A DNA stretch of 64,000 bases from Sphingobium sp. GTDB lineage: Bacteria > Pseudomonadota > Alphaproteobacteria > Sphingomonadales > Sphingomonadaceae. Positions 29,608 through 40,333 of the stretch are shown one piece after another (the first letter of the stretch is position 1; every line of letters starts with the position of its first letter). Location of the stretch: assembly GCA_013911745.1 (NCBI GenBank), contig JACESO010000001.1, positions 1 through 64,000 of the forward strand, given 5' to 3'. The translations under genes and the position numbers were made by a program. Under the pieces are notes generated by a model. That model saw only the letters and a program-made list of their open reading frames with translations. It was not told the origin of the DNA and searched no databases.

Positions 29608-30774
29608 ATGGCTGACGCCAAGACCCTCATTGTGCCCAAAGGAGCGACAGGGGTCGTGGTTTTCGCCGATGGCAGCGCGGTGTTCGGCCGCGGTTTCGGC
29701 GCCGTGGGCGAAGCGGTGGGCGAACTCTGCTTCAACACCTCCATCACCGGCTATCAGGAGATCATGACCGATCCCTCCTACGCCGGGCAGATCATCAACT
29801 TCACCTTCCCCCATATCGGCAATGTCGGCACCAACCTGGACGATGTGGAGGCCGACAACCCCTATGCGCTCGGCTGCATCGTCCGGCAGGATGTGACCGG
29901 GCCCAGCAATTTCCGCAATGTCGAGCCGTTCGATCAGTGGATGCGCGAGCATGGCCGCATCGGCCTTGCCGGCGTGGACACGCGGGCGCTGACTCGGCTC
30001 ATCCGGGTGAAGGGCGCGCCCAATGTTGTCATCGCGCATGATCCCGAAGGCCGGTTCGACCTTGCCGCGCTGGCCGCCAAGGCGGCAGCTTGGCCGGGCC
30101 TTGAAGGCATGGACCTCGCCATCGAAGTCACCGGCAAGGAAAGCCGCCTGTGGAAGGACGGCGTGTGGAAGCTCGGCTTTGGCTATGGCGCGGGCGAAGC
30201 GACCGACGACCGCCCCCATGTCGTCGCGATCGACTATGGCGCGAAGAACAATATCTTTCGCAATCTGGTGAAGGCCGGCGCGCGCGTTACCGTGCTGCCC
30301 GCCACCGCCACTTATGAGCAGGTGATGGAGCAGAAGCCCGACGGCGTGTTCCTCTCCAACGGTCCGGGCGATCCTGCCGCGACCGGCGCCTATGCCGTGC
30401 CGGTGATCGCGGCGCTCTTGACCGAGAATATCCCGATCTTCGGCATCTGCCTGGGTCACCAGCTTCTCGGCCTCGCGGTCGGCGCGAAGACGATCAAGAT
30501 GCATCAGGGCCATCGCGGGGCGAACCATCCGGTCAAGCGCCTGTCGGACGGCCTGGTCGAGATCACCAGCATGAACCACGGCTTCGCGGTCGACGCCGAC
30601 ACGCTCCCCGACAATGTGCGGCCTACCCATGTGTCGCTCTTCGACGGCAGCAATTGCGGCATCGAACTGACCGACAGGAACGCCTTCTCGGTCCAGTACC
30701 ACCCCGAAGCCTCGCCGGGACCGCAGGACAGCTTCTACCTGTTTAAACGGTTTGTGGAGGGGTTAACGACGTGA
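29608..30774 (+). CDS. carA: Carbamoyl-phosphate synthase small (glutaminase) subunit
   Basis: 388-residue glutamine amidotransferase subunit that supplies ammonia to CarB for carbamoyl phosphate (pyrimidines and arginine). The N-terminal CPSase small-chain domain includes GEAVGELCFNTSITGYQEIMTDPSYAGQ. The class I GATase domain has the nucleophile C281 in GICLGHQ and the His/Glu pair in QYHPEASPGP. A GAAGGAACC stretch lies before the ATG. Unlike the usual arrangement, carB does not follow directly: a 548-base stretch with an antisense AT-rich gene intervenes. Confidence 0.96.
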   Translation: MADAKTLIVPKGATGVVVFADGSAVFGRGFGAVGEAVGELCFNTSITGYQEIMTDPSYAGQIINFTFPHIGNVGTNLDDVEADNPYALGCIVRQDVTGPSNFRNVEPFDQWMREHGRIGLAGVDTRALTRLIRVKGAPNVVIAHDPEGRFDLAALAAKAAAWPGLEGMDLAIEVTGKESRLWKDGVWKLGFGYGAGEATDDRPHVVAIDYGAKNNIFRNLVKAGARVTVLPATATYEQVMEQKPDGVFLSNGPGDPAATGAYAVPVIAALLTENIPIFGICLGHQLLGLAVGAKTIKMHQGHRGANHPVKRLSDGLVEITSMNHGFAVDADTLPDNVRPTHVSLFDGSNCGIELTDRNAFSVQYHPEASPGPQDSFYLFKRFVEGLTT

Positions 30775-31272
30775 GAATGGATCAGGAAAATGAGGGATGG
30801 CTTCTCGGTATGCTCTCACAATGTGCCTTCCCGCATAAAGTTTCAGGCTTCCCCAAAATATCGCAATGTCATCCGCGTAATCACATCCAAGAATCACATC
30901 ATTTATTTGCATTGCGGCAGGGCAATATCCAACCATTACGTTAAATACGAACTTATTTTGTTGGAATATATGAGCTCCACTGGAGATGTGGCAGGAAGCA
31001 TTTCGACAGTCTCTAATTAAATCGGTAACATCTCTACCACCATCTTGCTGAGAGATATCGTCCTTGAAGCATATTCGTTTTCGGTTTTTATCTAGTTTTT
31101 GAAGCAAGTCACTCAATTCAATGAGGATTTGTGTTATGCAAGGTCGAAAGAAAGGGCTCTCTGATCCTTTTGAACTTAGGATGCCGGTGTCTAAGAGATC
31201 AGCAATACTACGAATTGAAGTACGAGCATCTGTATCAAAATAGTCTGCTGGGATTGAGCCTGGTTTTCTCAT
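30763..31272 (-). CDS. AT-rich inserted gene, candidate HEPN-like protein
   Basis: 169-residue protein of no family I recognise, lying antisense between carA and carB. Hand count over 30841-31320 gives 195 G+C in 480 bases (about 41%), against about 62% in a neighbouring carA line, so it is likely foreign. The protein is helical, with ITQILIELSDLLQKLDKNRKR (about 46-66) and then DVTDLIRDCRNASCH, in which R90-N91-x3-H95 fits the Rx4-6H (R-N-x-x-x-H) motif of HEPN RNase folds. This match is short, so the class is inference. The final codons overlap the carA end by 12 bases. Confidence 0.7.
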   Translation of the reverse strand: MRKPGSIPADYFDTDARTSIRSIADLLDTGILSSKGSESPFFRPCITQILIELSDLLQKLDKNRKRICFKDDISQQDGGRDVTDLIRDCRNASCHISSGAHIFQQNKFVFNVMVGYCPAAMQINDVILGCDYADDIAIFWGSLKLYAGRHIVRAYREAIPHFPDPFSRR

Positions 31273-31322
31273 TTGGAATGCCCTTTCAAGGGTGGAACGA
31301 TTTGTAGGATATAGACAGTATA

Positions 31323-34300
31323 ATGCCCAAACGCACCGACATCTCCTCCATCCTCATCATCGGCGCGGGGCCGATCATCATCGGCCAGGCGTGCGAGTTC
31401 GATTATTCGGGCACGCAGGCGGTGAAGGCGCTCAAGGAAGAGGGCTATCGCATCATCCTGGTCAATTCCAACCCGGCCACGATCATGACCGACCCGGAAT
31501 TCGCCGACGCCACCTATGTCGAGCCGATCACGCCCGAAATCGTGGCGAAGATCATCGAGAAGGAGCGGCCCGACGCGGTGCTGCCGACGATGGGCGGGCA
31601 GACGGCGCTTAACACCGCGCTCGCGCTGTTCAATGACGGCACGCTGGAGAAATATGGCGTCAAGATGATCGGCGCGGACGCAGAAGCCATCGACAAGGCG
31701 GAGGATCGGCTGAAATTCCGCGACGCGATGGACAAGATCGGACTGGAGTCCGCCCGCTCGCGCATCGCCCATACGATGGAAGAGGCGCTCGACGCGCTGG
31801 AGTTCACCGGCCTTCCCTCGATCATCCGGCCGAGCTTCACGCTTGGCGGCACCGGGGGCGGTGTCGCCTACAACCGGGAAGAGTTCAAGCGGATCGTTGC
31901 CGAAGGGCTGGACGCGTCCCCCACCACCGAAGTGCTGATCGAGGAATCGCTGCTCGGCTGGAAGGAATATGAGATGGAGGTCGTGCGGGACCGCAACGAC
32001 AATGCCATCATCATCTGCTCGATCGAAAATGTCGATCCGATGGGCGTCCATACGGGCGACTCCATCACCGTCGCGCCAGCGCTGACGCTGACCGACAAGG
32101 AATATCAGATCATGCGCAACGCCAGCATCGCGGTGCTGCGCGAAATCGGCGTCGAAACTGGCGGCTCCAATGTGCAGTTCGCGGTCAATCCCAAGGACGG
32201 CCGCCTGATCGTGATCGAAATGAACCCGCGCGTGTCGCGTTCCTCGGCGCTGGCGTCGAAGGCGACGGGCTTCCCCATCGCCAAGGTCGCGGCGAAGCTG
32301 GCGGTCGGCTACACGCTCGACGAGATCGAGAACGACATCACCGGCGCGACCCCCGCGTCGTTCGAGCCGACCATCGACTATGTCGTGACGAAGATTCCGC
32401 GCTTTGCCTTTGAAAAGTTCAAGGGGAGCGAACCCCTGCTCGGCACCGCGATGAAGTCGGTGGGCGAAGTCATGGCGATCGGCCGCAACATCCACGAATC
32501 GATGCAGAAGGCGCTGCGCGGCCTGGAAACGGGCCTTTCCGGCTTCAACGATGTCGACCATCTGGTCGGCGCGCCCAAGGACGACATCGTCGCCGCGCTT
32601 GCCCAGCCGACGCCCGACCGGCTGCTGATCGCGGCGCAGGCCCTGCGCGAAGGGCTGAGCGTCCCGGAAATCCATACGATCGCCAAGTTCGATCCCTGGT
32701 TCCTGGAGCGGCTCAAGGAAATCGTGGACGCGGAGAGCGAGGTGCTCGCCAACGGCCTGCCGCAGGACGCGGACGGGATGCGTCGCCTCAAATCCATGGG
32801 CTTTTCCGACAAGCGGCTCGCCTATCTGGCGCTCAAGTCCGCCAATCTGCGCGGCATGGAGCGCGGCATCGCGCGCGGTTCCGGCCTGATCCACGAAGCG
32901 GTCAAGGCCATGACCGGCGGCGTCACCGAGGACGAAGTGCGCAAGCTGCGCCACAAGCTGGGCGTCCGCCCCGTTTTCAAGCGCATCGACACCTGCGCCG
33001 CCGAATTCGAGGCGAAGACGCCCTATATGTACTCCACCTACGAAGCGCCGATCTTTGGGCAAGCGGAGAATGAGGCGCAGCCCAGCGACCGGAAGAAGGT
33101 CGTGATCCTGGGTGGTGGCCCCAACCGGATCGGGCAGGGGATCGAGTTCGACTATTGCTGCGTCCACGCCTGCTTCGCGCTGGCGGAGGCGGGCTATGAG
33201 ACGATCATGGTCAACTGCAACCCGGAAACGGTGTCGACCGATTATGACACGTCCGACCGCCTCTATTTCGAGCCGCTGACGGCGGAGGATGTGCTCGAAA
33301 TCCTGAGCGTCGAAATGTCGGCGGGCACGCTGGCCGGCGTCATCGTGCAGTTCGGCGGGCAGACCCCGCTCAAGCTCGCGCAGGCGCTGGAGGATGCGGG
33401 CGTGCCGATCCTGGGCACCAGCCCCGATGCCATCGACCTGGCCGAAGATCGCGAGCGTTTTGCGGCGCTGATCGACAAGCTGAAGCTGCGCCAGCCCGCC
33501 AACGGCATCGCGCGCAGCCGGGAGGAGGCGATCGCCGTCGCCAACCGCATCGGCTATCCCGTCCTCATGCGCCCCTCCTACGTGCTCGGCGGCCGTGCGA
33601 TGGAGATCGTCGACGGCCAGGCTCAGCTGGAGGAATATATCGCCACCGCGGTTCAGGTGTCGGGCGACTCGCCGGTCCTCATCGACCAATATCTGCGCGA
33701 CGCCGTGGAGGTGGACGTGGACGCGCTGTGCGACGGCGACGATGTCGTCGTGGCGGGCGTGCTCCAGCATATCGAGGAAGCGGGCGTCCATTCGGGCGAC
33801 AGCGCCTGTTCGCTCCCGCCCTACAGCCTGTCTCCCGATGTCGTCGCGGAAATCGAACGGCAGGCCGATGTGCTGGCGCGGGCGCTGTCCGTCCGCGGCC
33901 TCATGAACATCCAGTTCGCGGTCAAGGATGGGGTCGTCTACCTCATCGAGGTCAACCCGCGCGCCAGCCGCACCGTCCCCTTCGTCGCCAAGGCAATTGG
34001 CACGCCGATAGCCAAGATCGCAAGCCGCGTGATGGCCGGCGAGAAGCTGAAGGATCTGCCGAAGATCGACCGCAACGCCATTTCGCACATCGCGGTCAAG
34101 GAAGCCGTCTTCCCCTTCGCGCGCTTCCCCGGCGTCGATCCCGTCCTCTCGCCGGAAATGAAGAGCACGGGCGAAGTCATGGGGATCGATAGCGATTTCG
34201 CGACGGCGTTTGCCAAGGCACAGATCGGCGCGGGAACCATACTGCCAACCGGCGGCACCGTCTTCATCTCGGTCAAGGACAGCGACAAGCCCGTTATCCT

Positions 34301-34658
34301 GCCCGCCGCGCGCAAGCTTTCTGATCTCGGCTTCACCATCATCGCGACGGGCGGCAATGCGAAATATCTGGAGGAGCATGGGATTGCCGTCCAGCGCATC
34401 AACAAGGTGGCGGAGGGCCGGCCGCATATCGTCGACAAGATCACCGACGGCGAAGTGCAGCTGATCTTCAATACGACCGAAGGATGGCAGTCCTTGAAGG
34501 ACAGCAAGGCCATTCGCACGTCGGCGCTGCGGGCCAAGATCGCCAGTTTCACGACGGCGGCAGCCAGCGTCGCGGCGGCCGACGCCATAGAGGCGCTGCG
34601 GGGCCACGCCCTTGAAGTGCGGGCGTTGCAGTCCTATTATCCGCAGTCGCACGCTTGA
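31323..34658 (+). CDS. carB: Carbamoyl-phosphate synthase large subunit
   Basis: 1111-residue enzyme that makes carbamoyl phosphate from bicarbonate, ammonia and two ATP. Two homologous ATP-grasp halves are seen, beginning [24 protein letters not shown] and [23 protein letters not shown] (about residue 590). A C-terminal MGS-like allosteric domain follows (about 970-1111). The start is the ATG at 31323. Its ribosome site is weak and lies in sequence of AT-rich, possibly inserted character, which may alter expression relative to carA. Confidence 0.97.
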   Translation: MPKRTDISSILIIGAGPIIIGQACEFDYSGTQAVKALKEEGYRIILVNSNPATIMTDPEFADATYVEPITPEIVAKIIEKERPDAVLPTMGGQTALNTALALFNDGTLEKYGVKMIGADAEAIDKAEDRLKFRDAMDKIGLESARSRIAHTMEEALDALEFTGLPSIIRPSFTLGGTGGGVAYNREEFKRIVAEGLDASPTTEVLIEESLLGWKEYEMEVVRDRNDNAIIICSIENVDPMGVHTGDSITVAPALTLTDKEYQIMRNASIAVLREIGVETGGSNVQFAVNPKDGRLIVIEMNPRVSRSSALASKATGFPIAKVAAKLAVGYTLDEIENDITGATPASFEPTIDYVVTKIPRFAFEKFKGSEPLLGTAMKSVGEVMAIGRNIHESMQKALRGLETGLSGFNDVDHLVGAPKDDIVAALAQPTPDRLLIAAQALREGLSVPEIHTIAKFDPWFLERLKEIVDAESEVLANGLPQDADGMRRLKSMGFSDKRLAYLALKSANLRGMERGIARGSGLIHEAVKAMTGGVTEDEVRKLRHKLGVRPVFKRIDTCAAEFEAKTPYMYSTYEAPIFGQAENEAQPSDRKKVVILGGGPNRIGQGIEFDYCCVHACFALAEAGYETIMVNCNPETVSTDYDTSDRLYFEPLTAEDVLEILSVEMSAGTLAGVIVQFGGQTPLKLAQALEDAGVPILGTSPDAIDLAEDRERFAALIDKLKLRQPANGIARSREEAIAVANRIGYPVLMRPSYVLGGRAMEIVDGQAQLEEYIATAVQVSGDSPVLIDQYLRDAVEVDVDALCDGDDVVVAGVLQHIEEAGVHSGDSACSLPPYSLSPDVVAEIERQADVLARALSVRGLMNIQFAVKDGVVYLIEVNPRASRTVPFVAKAIGTPIAKIASRVMAGEKLKDLPKIDRNAISHIAVKEAVFPFARFPGVDPVLSPEMKSTGEVMGIDSDFATAFAKAQIGAGTILPTGGTVFISVKDSDKPVILPAARKLSDLGFTIIATGGNAKYLEEHGIAVQRINKVAEGRPHIVDKITDGEVQLIFNTTEGWQSLKDSKAIRTSALRAKIASFTTAAASVAAADAIEALRGHALEVRALQSYYPQSHA

Positions 34659-34738
34659 TCCCCTGCACAGGAATGAGGTTGCGGGGCGGCTCCATGGACG
34701 GGGCCGTCAGAGGGAAGTTTTGACGAAGGATTTAGGGA

Positions 34739-35215
34739 ATGGCGACCGTCGAGAAGATGCCGATGCTGCAGGCGGGCTATGACAAGCTCAGCGGCCAGCT
34801 GCGCGAGCTGAAGGCGGAACGTCCGCTGATCGTGGACGCGATCGAAGAAGCACGGGCGCATGGCGATCTTTCGGAAAATGCCGAATATCATGCCGCCAAG
34901 GAACGGCAGGGCCAGGTAGAGGCGACCATCGCCGATCTGGAAGACAAGCTGTCCCGCGCGCAGATCATCGATCCCACGACGCTGTCGGGCGACCGGATCG
35001 TGTTCGGCGCGACCGTTACGCTGCTGGACGAGGATGACAAGCCGATCCGTTACCAGATCGTGGGTCAGGCGGAAGCCGACGCCAAGCTGGGCATGATCAG
35101 CTACAACAGCCCGCTCGGCCGTGCGCTCATCGGCCGCGAGGTCGGGGACGAGGTCGAGGTGTCGGTGCCGTCCGGGGACAAATTCTACCTGGTCGACAAA
35201 ATCGAATTCATCTGA
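34739..35215 (+). CDS. greA: Transcript cleavage factor GreA
   Basis: 158-residue factor that rescues backtracked RNA polymerase by promoting cleavage of the nascent RNA. The N-terminal antiparallel coiled coil (residues about 8-75) has the tip acidic residues near [20 protein letters not shown], and the C-terminal FKBP-like domain includes [22 protein letters not shown]. It is probably co-directional with carB (80-base gap) and followed four bases later by the rhomboid gene. Confidence 0.95.
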   Translation: MATVEKMPMLQAGYDKLSGQLRELKAERPLIVDAIEEARAHGDLSENAEYHAAKERQGQVEATIADLEDKLSRAQIIDPTTLSGDRIVFGATVTLLDEDDKPIRYQIVGQAEADAKLGMISYNSPLGRALIGREVGDEVEVSVPSGDKFYLVDKIEFI

Positions 35216-35219
35216 TCCC

Positions 35220-35879
35220 GTGAAACTGCCGTCCGGCCGCACGACCAACAGCATCGCGGCGATCAATGTCGCCGTCTTCCTGCTGTTGTCCTTCGCCGGT
35301 CGGGTCGAGGACGCCGCGATTCTTGGCGGCTTCATCCCGGCGCGCTGGGGCGCGCCGGGCTTGCTGGACGGCATGGCGGCGGTGCCGTTCTGGCTCACGC
35401 CGGTCAGTTCCGCCTTCATCCATGCCGGCTGGCTGCACATCGTCTTCAACATGCTGATGCTGCTCTTCTGCGGCCGGCAGGTCGAACATGTGCTGGGATG
35501 GAGCGGGACGCTGATCCTCTATGCGATCGGCGCTTACGCGGCCTGTCTGGCGCAGTGGATCGCCGATCCGCTTTCCAGCAATCCCATGGTGGGCGCGAGC
35601 GGCGCGATCTCCGCCATCGTCGCGACCTATTCCTTGCTCTACAGCCAGCAACAGGTGCGGCGCATCGGACCCTTGTCGTCCAATGTCGTGCGGATGCTGT
35701 GGCTCGCGGCGGCGTGGATCGTCATGCAGCTGATGATCGGTTACGCTTCGGGCAGCGATCTGGCGGGCATCGGGCAGATCGCGGTCGCCGCGCACATCGG
35801 CGGCTTCATTGCGGGCCTCGTGCTGACCCGGCCGCTGCTGCGCTGGCGCTTTCGCAAACGGCCGCAGGTCATCAACTGA
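35220..35879 (+). CDS. Rhomboid-family intramembrane serine protease
   Basis: 219-residue membrane protein with about six helices. The catalytic pair is intact: S127 in GASGA and H192 in AHIGGF. The conserved HAGWLHIVFNMLML helix, with the oxyanion-side His and Asn, is also present. It should cleave membrane-spanning substrates within the inner membrane; the substrate is unknown. The start is a GTG at 35220, four bases after the greA stop, so the two are probably co-transcribed. Confidence 0.88.
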   Translation: MKLPSGRTTNSIAAINVAVFLLLSFAGRVEDAAILGGFIPARWGAPGLLDGMAAVPFWLTPVSSAFIHAGWLHIVFNMLMLLFCGRQVEHVLGWSGTLILYAIGAYAACLAQWIADPLSSNPMVGASGAISAIVATYSLLYSQQQVRRIGPLSSNVVRMLWLAAAWIVMQLMIGYASGSDLAGIGQIAVAAHIGGFIAGLVLTRPLLRWRFRKRPQVIN

Positions 35880-35941
35880 AGCGGCGACCCGGCACCCGTG
35901 CAGGGCGCTGGGTTCGCGGAATGTTGAAACGGATCTGAGCC

Positions 35942-36163
35942 TTAGCCCTGCGGCAGTTCCGGTTCCAGCAGGCGATGCAGATGCACGATGACATAGCGCA
36001 TTTCGGCATCGTCGACCGTCCGCTGCGCCGCAGCGCGCCACGCCTTCTCCGCAGAAGCATAGTCAGGATATACGCCGACCAGATCGACGGCATTCAGATC
36101 CTGGAATTCCAGCGTCTGCGGATTGGTAACGCGACCGCCCATCACCAGATGCATCTTGCTCAT
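35942..36163 (-). CDS. DUF4170 small protein
   Basis: 73-residue protein of the DUF4170 family, recognised by LVMGGRVTNPQTLEFQDL, VGVYPDYASAEKAWRAAAQRTVDDAEMRYVIVHLHRLL. Function unknown and typical of Alphaproteobacteria. It is convergent with the rhomboid gene and on the same strand as the downstream-facing membrane-anchor cluster. Confidence 0.8.
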   Translation of the reverse strand: MSKMHLVMGGRVTNPQTLEFQDLNAVDLVGVYPDYASAEKAWRAAAQRTVDDAEMRYVIVHLHRLLEPELPQG

Positions 36164-36268
36164 GGCGTTTTCTATTCTCCTTTGGATGAGCGGCGACCCT
36201 TAGCAGGGCGTCCACCTGGGTCAAAGGGGATCAGGGACGGGTATCGATTGCGTTTGATGCAATCGCGA

Positions 36269-36844
36269 TTAACTTTTGTGCAATCGTGATTTGATCGCGT
36301 CGCTCAGCGCATCGACTTTGGCCGCGACCAGCGTCGTGACTTCGTCCGCGATCTTCGACGCCTTTTCGGGCAGGTGGGCGCTTGCCACGCTGTCCTTGGC
36401 ACTGACCGCTGCATCGCCCGCTGCGTTCAGCGCGTTGCTGGCTCCGCTCTTCACCGTTTCTGCGCCGTCGGCGGCGACGGCGCGCGCGGCAATCGCTGCT
36501 TCGACCAGCTTCGCGCCAGCGGTGGACGCCAAACTCGGCAATGCCTTCATCACGCGGCGGCTCTTAGGGAACATCCAGGCGACGACTGCACCGACCGCGA
36601 CCGCACCCGCCACCGCGGCGATGGGGTGTTCCTGTACGATCTCGTTGGCGCGGGTGGCAACGCGCTGCGTCCGGTCGCGTACGTCGCCATAGGCGTCGCT
36701 TGCCTTCTCCCGGCCTGTCTGGATGAGGTCGGTGGCGCTTTCGCGCGCCTTTTCAGTGCCGTCCTTGATTCGGTCGGTCGTGCTGATCGCCACATCATTG
36801 GCGGCGTCGCGGACGCGGGTCAGTTGAGCGCGGATATCAGCCAT
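36269..36844 (-). CDS. YqjD/ElaB-like membrane-anchored helical protein
   Basis: 191-residue protein. A helical N-terminal stretch with repeated TDRIKDGTEKARESATDLIQTGREKASDA-type heptads is followed by a single membrane helix (about residues 75-96, HPIAAVAGAVAVGAVVAWMF) and a further Ala-rich helical tail. This is the DUF883 (YqjD/ElaB) pattern, proteins that can tether ribosomes to the membrane in stationary phase in E. coli. The start at 36844 has GGAG seven bases upstream. It overlaps the previous gene by eight bases. Confidence 0.7.
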   Translation of the reverse strand: MADIRAQLTRVRDAANDVAISTTDRIKDGTEKARESATDLIQTGREKASDAYGDVRDRTQRVATRANEIVQEHPIAAVAGAVAVGAVVAWMFPKSRRVMKALPSLASTAGAKLVEAAIAARAVAADGAETVKSGASNALNAAGDAAVSAKDSVASAHLPEKASKIADEVTTLVAAKVDALSDAIKSRLHKS

Positions 36845-37157
36845 CTTGGGTCTCCGATTCCTGTGTCTGGGAGTCATGCTGCCGAACGTATAAGCGGCGG
36901 AAAAGTGCCGCCAGGGGCCGCCGGCCTAAATAAAGGAGAAATGCGCCAGCCGCCGCGCCCGTTGCGACCGGGCGTTGACGCGCCTTCGCCGTCAGGTTGG
37001 TCGCGACATTGCGCACGGCACCGCTTATCCCGTCCTTCGCGTCCTGTTTGAGCGCCGCGGGGGACAGCCGCTCCTTGGCGCGGTTGGCGCTGTTCTGCAA
37101 CTGCCGGCGGGCGGCGTCAGCCCGGTCGCAGGCGGCACGATAGGCGGTGTCGCTCAT
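36837..37157 (-). CDS. Small DUF3618-like membrane protein
   Basis: 106-residue protein with an N-terminal helix (AYRAACDRADAARRQLQNSANRAKERLSPAALKQDAKDG), one hydrophobic segment (VATGAAAGAFLLYLGRRPLAALF) and a polar tail. It recalls DUF3618 proteins that sit beside holin-like and YqjD-like genes, but the match is partial. It overlaps the holin-family gene upstream by four bases and the YqjD-like gene downstream by eight, so the three are translationally coupled. Confidence 0.65.
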   Translation of the reverse strand: MSDTAYRAACDRADAARRQLQNSANRAKERLSPAALKQDAKDGISGAVRNVATNLTAKARQRPVATGAAAGAFLLYLGRRPLAALFRRLYVRQHDSQTQESETQDG

Positions 37158-37543
37158 CGGCTGATTCTCTCCCTCATCCGGGTGATGCTTCCCTTGGCGA
37201 GCAGCAGCAGCATCAGCGCGACGACCAGCGCGCCGCCAACCACAATGAGTGTCGCCCAGAGCGGCCCCACATGCACGGCGAGCGCGAAGGTCAATCCCAC
37301 CAGCAGGGCGACGATTGCCCCGAAGACCAGGATCAGGGCAACCAGCCCGAAGATCGCGGCGTTGCGGATGCCCGCGGCAACGATGCCGGCGCGGACCTTT
37401 TGCCTGTCCACTTCGGCGTCCGCATAGGCGCGGCCATCCGCGTAGAGACGGGCGAGCACGTCGCGCACGCTCTCCGCGCGCACGTCGTCCTCATGCCCGT
37501 CGGTCTCCGGCGTCACCGCCGTTTCCGCTGGCTTGTCTGTCAC
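37154..37543 (-). CDS. Holin superfamily III-like membrane protein (not phage)
   Basis: 129-residue protein of the 'phage holin family' group (DUF1469-like). A charged N-terminal region (about 1-45) includes VRDVLARLYADGRAYADAEVDRQKVRAG, and two membrane helices follow (about 55-85 and 90-115). Despite the family name it occurs in chromosomal stress-type clusters. The partners here are YqjD-like and DUF3618-like proteins, not lysis genes. Confidence 0.8.
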   Translation of the reverse strand: MTDKPAETAVTPETDGHEDDVRAESVRDVLARLYADGRAYADAEVDRQKVRAGIVAAGIRNAAIFGLVALILVFGAIVALLVGLTFALAVHVGPLWATLIVVGGALVVALMLLLLAKGSITRMRERISR

Positions 37544-37600
37544 TCTTGGCCTCCGCCCCGCCTTGCGGGCCTGTGCGTCGGTATGTCTGAAAAGGCGGTG

Positions 37601-38215
37601 TCAGGCCTTGTCGTCGGAACCCTTGGCGAGCCGCATCAGCACATAGCCCACAACGGCTGCCGCGCCGATCGCCACCGCCGGGCTCTTGCGCACGAAATCG
37701 CGCGCTTCGCCCAGCAACTGATCGACATCCTTGCTGTCCAGGGAATCGGCTGCGCCCGCCACCGTCTCGGCGGCCTGCCGCGCATAATCGCCATATTGCG
37801 GACCCAGCTTCGCGTCGACCGTGCCGGCGGTATCGGCAATCAGCTTCGCCAGGCTCTGCATCGCCGTACCCGTTTTTTCCTTGGCGACACCGGCGGCGGA
37901 CAGAGCGGTCTTCCCGGCCTGTTCCTTGATCGGATCGATCTGCGCCTTCCAATCCACGGCATTGATCTTGTCGACAGCGGCGCGAGCGGCCTTTTCCGCC
38001 TGTTCCTTGAGCGGCGCGACCTGCGTGGTCCAGCCATGGGCCGACGATCCATTGCCGGCCTTGCGTGTCGCGGCGGTCTTGACCGGCGGGCTCTTCACCG
38101 GGGCAGGCGCGGCGGCACCGGCGGCAGCGCCCTTCACCGGCTTGGCCTTCACGGGCTTGTCGGCGGCGGGCTTGCGGCCACGCTTGGCGGGCGGGGTTTC
38201 CGGTGTGTCGGCCAT
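37601..38215 (-). CDS. Helical protein with a C-terminal membrane anchor, unknown
   Basis: 204-residue protein. A Lys/Pro/Ala-rich basic, disordered N-terminus (residues 1-55, KRGRKPAADKPVKAKPVK) resembles histone-H1-like tails. Amphipathic helical repeats follow (KEQAEKAARAAVDKINAVDWKAQIDPIKEQAGK), and a short C-terminal hydrophobic stretch (PAVAIGAAAVVGYVLMRLA). It is the first gene of a four-gene run with the holin-like, DUF3618-like and YqjD-like genes and has an EcfG-like promoter upstream. Function not known. Confidence 0.65.
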   Translation of the reverse strand: MADTPETPPAKRGRKPAADKPVKAKPVKGAAAGAAAPAPVKSPPVKTAATRKAGNGSSAHGWTTQVAPLKEQAEKAARAAVDKINAVDWKAQIDPIKEQAGKTALSAAGVAKEKTGTAMQSLAKLIADTAGTVDAKLGPQYGDYARQAAETVAGAADSLDSKDVDQLLGEARDFVRKSPAVAIGAAAVVGYVLMRLAKGSDDKA

Positions 38216-38281
38216 CGTCCTAATCTCCCTTTCTCAAAGGCAAGTGTCACTGCCTTCCACGGCGAAAGTCCTGCACCCCCC

Positions 38282-38306
38282 AATGCTTTGGCGCGGGTGG
38301 AGTTCC
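38282..38306 (-). promoter_or_regulatory. EcfG-like promoter for the membrane-anchor operon
   Basis: The minus strand reads GGAAC, 16 bases, CATT; the EcfG consensus -10 is CGTT, so there is one mismatch. It lies 67 bases upstream of the first gene of the operon. The envelope-stress character of the genes supports it. Confidence 0.5.
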
Positions 38307-38385
38307 GTTGCCGTACCAATTAGACCATCGGCATTTTTCGTGCCCGCGCAAGCCCTGCATTGCCAAGGGCGGGGGGGCTGGCTAA

Positions 38386-39723
<1,338 letters not shown>

Positions 39724-39738
39724 GTCCGTAACGATTCC

Positions 39739-39777
39739 GCCGGCCGCAAAATAGGCGATTTTTCGCTTGCGGCCGGC
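39739..39777. terminator. Large hairpin after eno
   Basis: Perfect 11-base arms (GCCGGCCGCAA/TTGCGGCCGGC), with a nested four-base stem GCGA-TTTT-TCGC inside the loop. No U run follows on the plus strand, so it may protect the eno mRNA end or act with Rho rather than as a simple terminator. Confidence 0.55.
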
Positions 39778-39801
39778 CCCTGCCTGTGATTCATCTGCTC
39801 C

Positions 39802-40113
39802 ATGGCGCATATCGCGAAATTACGTCTTCTTCTCTTCTCGGCCTTCGGACCCGCGATCGCGCTGCTCCTGCTGCTCTTCTTCGCCGGCTACGTCGTGCTG
39901 GGGTCCAATGGCGTGCTCGCGTGGGGGGACTATTCGCGCCAGCTCCACGCCGCCAAGGGGGAGCTCAAGAAGACGCAGGAGGCGCGCGCGGAACTCAAGA
40001 ACAGGGTCGATGCGCTCGATCCCCGCCGGGTCGATCCCGACCTTGCCGACGAACTGATTCGCCGCCAGCTCGGCGTCATCCATCATGACGAAGTGGTCGT
40101 ACCCCTGAACTGA
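39802..40113 (+). CDS. ftsB: Cell division protein FtsB (DivIC family)
   Basis: 103-residue bitopic membrane protein: a single N-terminal helix (about residues 14-34, FGPAIALLLLLFFAGYVVLG), then a coiled coil (LHAAKGELKKTQEARAELKNRVDALDPRRVDPD). It bridges FtsL and FtsQ in the divisome. The ELIRRQLGVIHHDEVVVPL end is typical of the alphaproteobacterial form. It is between eno and pdhA, a common order in this group. Confidence 0.85.
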   Translation: MAHIAKLRLLLFSAFGPAIALLLLLFFAGYVVLGSNGVLAWGDYSRQLHAAKGELKKTQEARAELKNRVDALDPRRVDPDLADELIRRQLGVIHHDEVVVPLN

Positions 40114-40261
40114 TCAGGGTCATGCGCAAGCTTCTTTCACGGTTCGAATGGCAGAAGCAATTTTCCTGCCTTTGAGATGACGGGCAGGCTTGTACCCGCC
40201 GACAGCAACACCAAATTACAGCCAGGACGGGCGGTTTCGCCCGGATTTGCAGGGGTGCGCA

Positions 40262-40278
40262 GTTGCAATATATGCAAC
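40262..40278. promoter_or_regulatory. Palindrome upstream of pdhA, candidate operator
   Basis: GTTGCA and TGCAAC flank ATATA. It lies 56 bases before the pdhA start in the 220-base ftsB-pdhA gap, and the AT centre suggests a regulator site controlling the pdh operon. The regulator is unknown. The rest of this gap shows no gene. Confidence 0.4.
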
Positions 40279-40333
40279 AGGACGGCTATATCGGGCTTCC
40301 TTCCATCCTACCCCACGCAAAAGGATAACAGCC

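Noticed and set aside
29452-30702. N-terminal extension of the YqeY protein across carA
   Set aside because: Those codons are antisense to CarA and not protein-like; the YqeY family starts at 29451.
31269-34652. Long open frame of about 1,127 codons antisense to carB
   Set aside because: Its protein is rich in Arg, His and Asp without known domains, while the plus strand encodes an intact CarB. Antisense open frames are common in high-GC DNA.
37154-37543. Prophage remnant based on a holin-family hit
   Set aside because: No other phage gene is near; the family is common in non-phage stress clusters.
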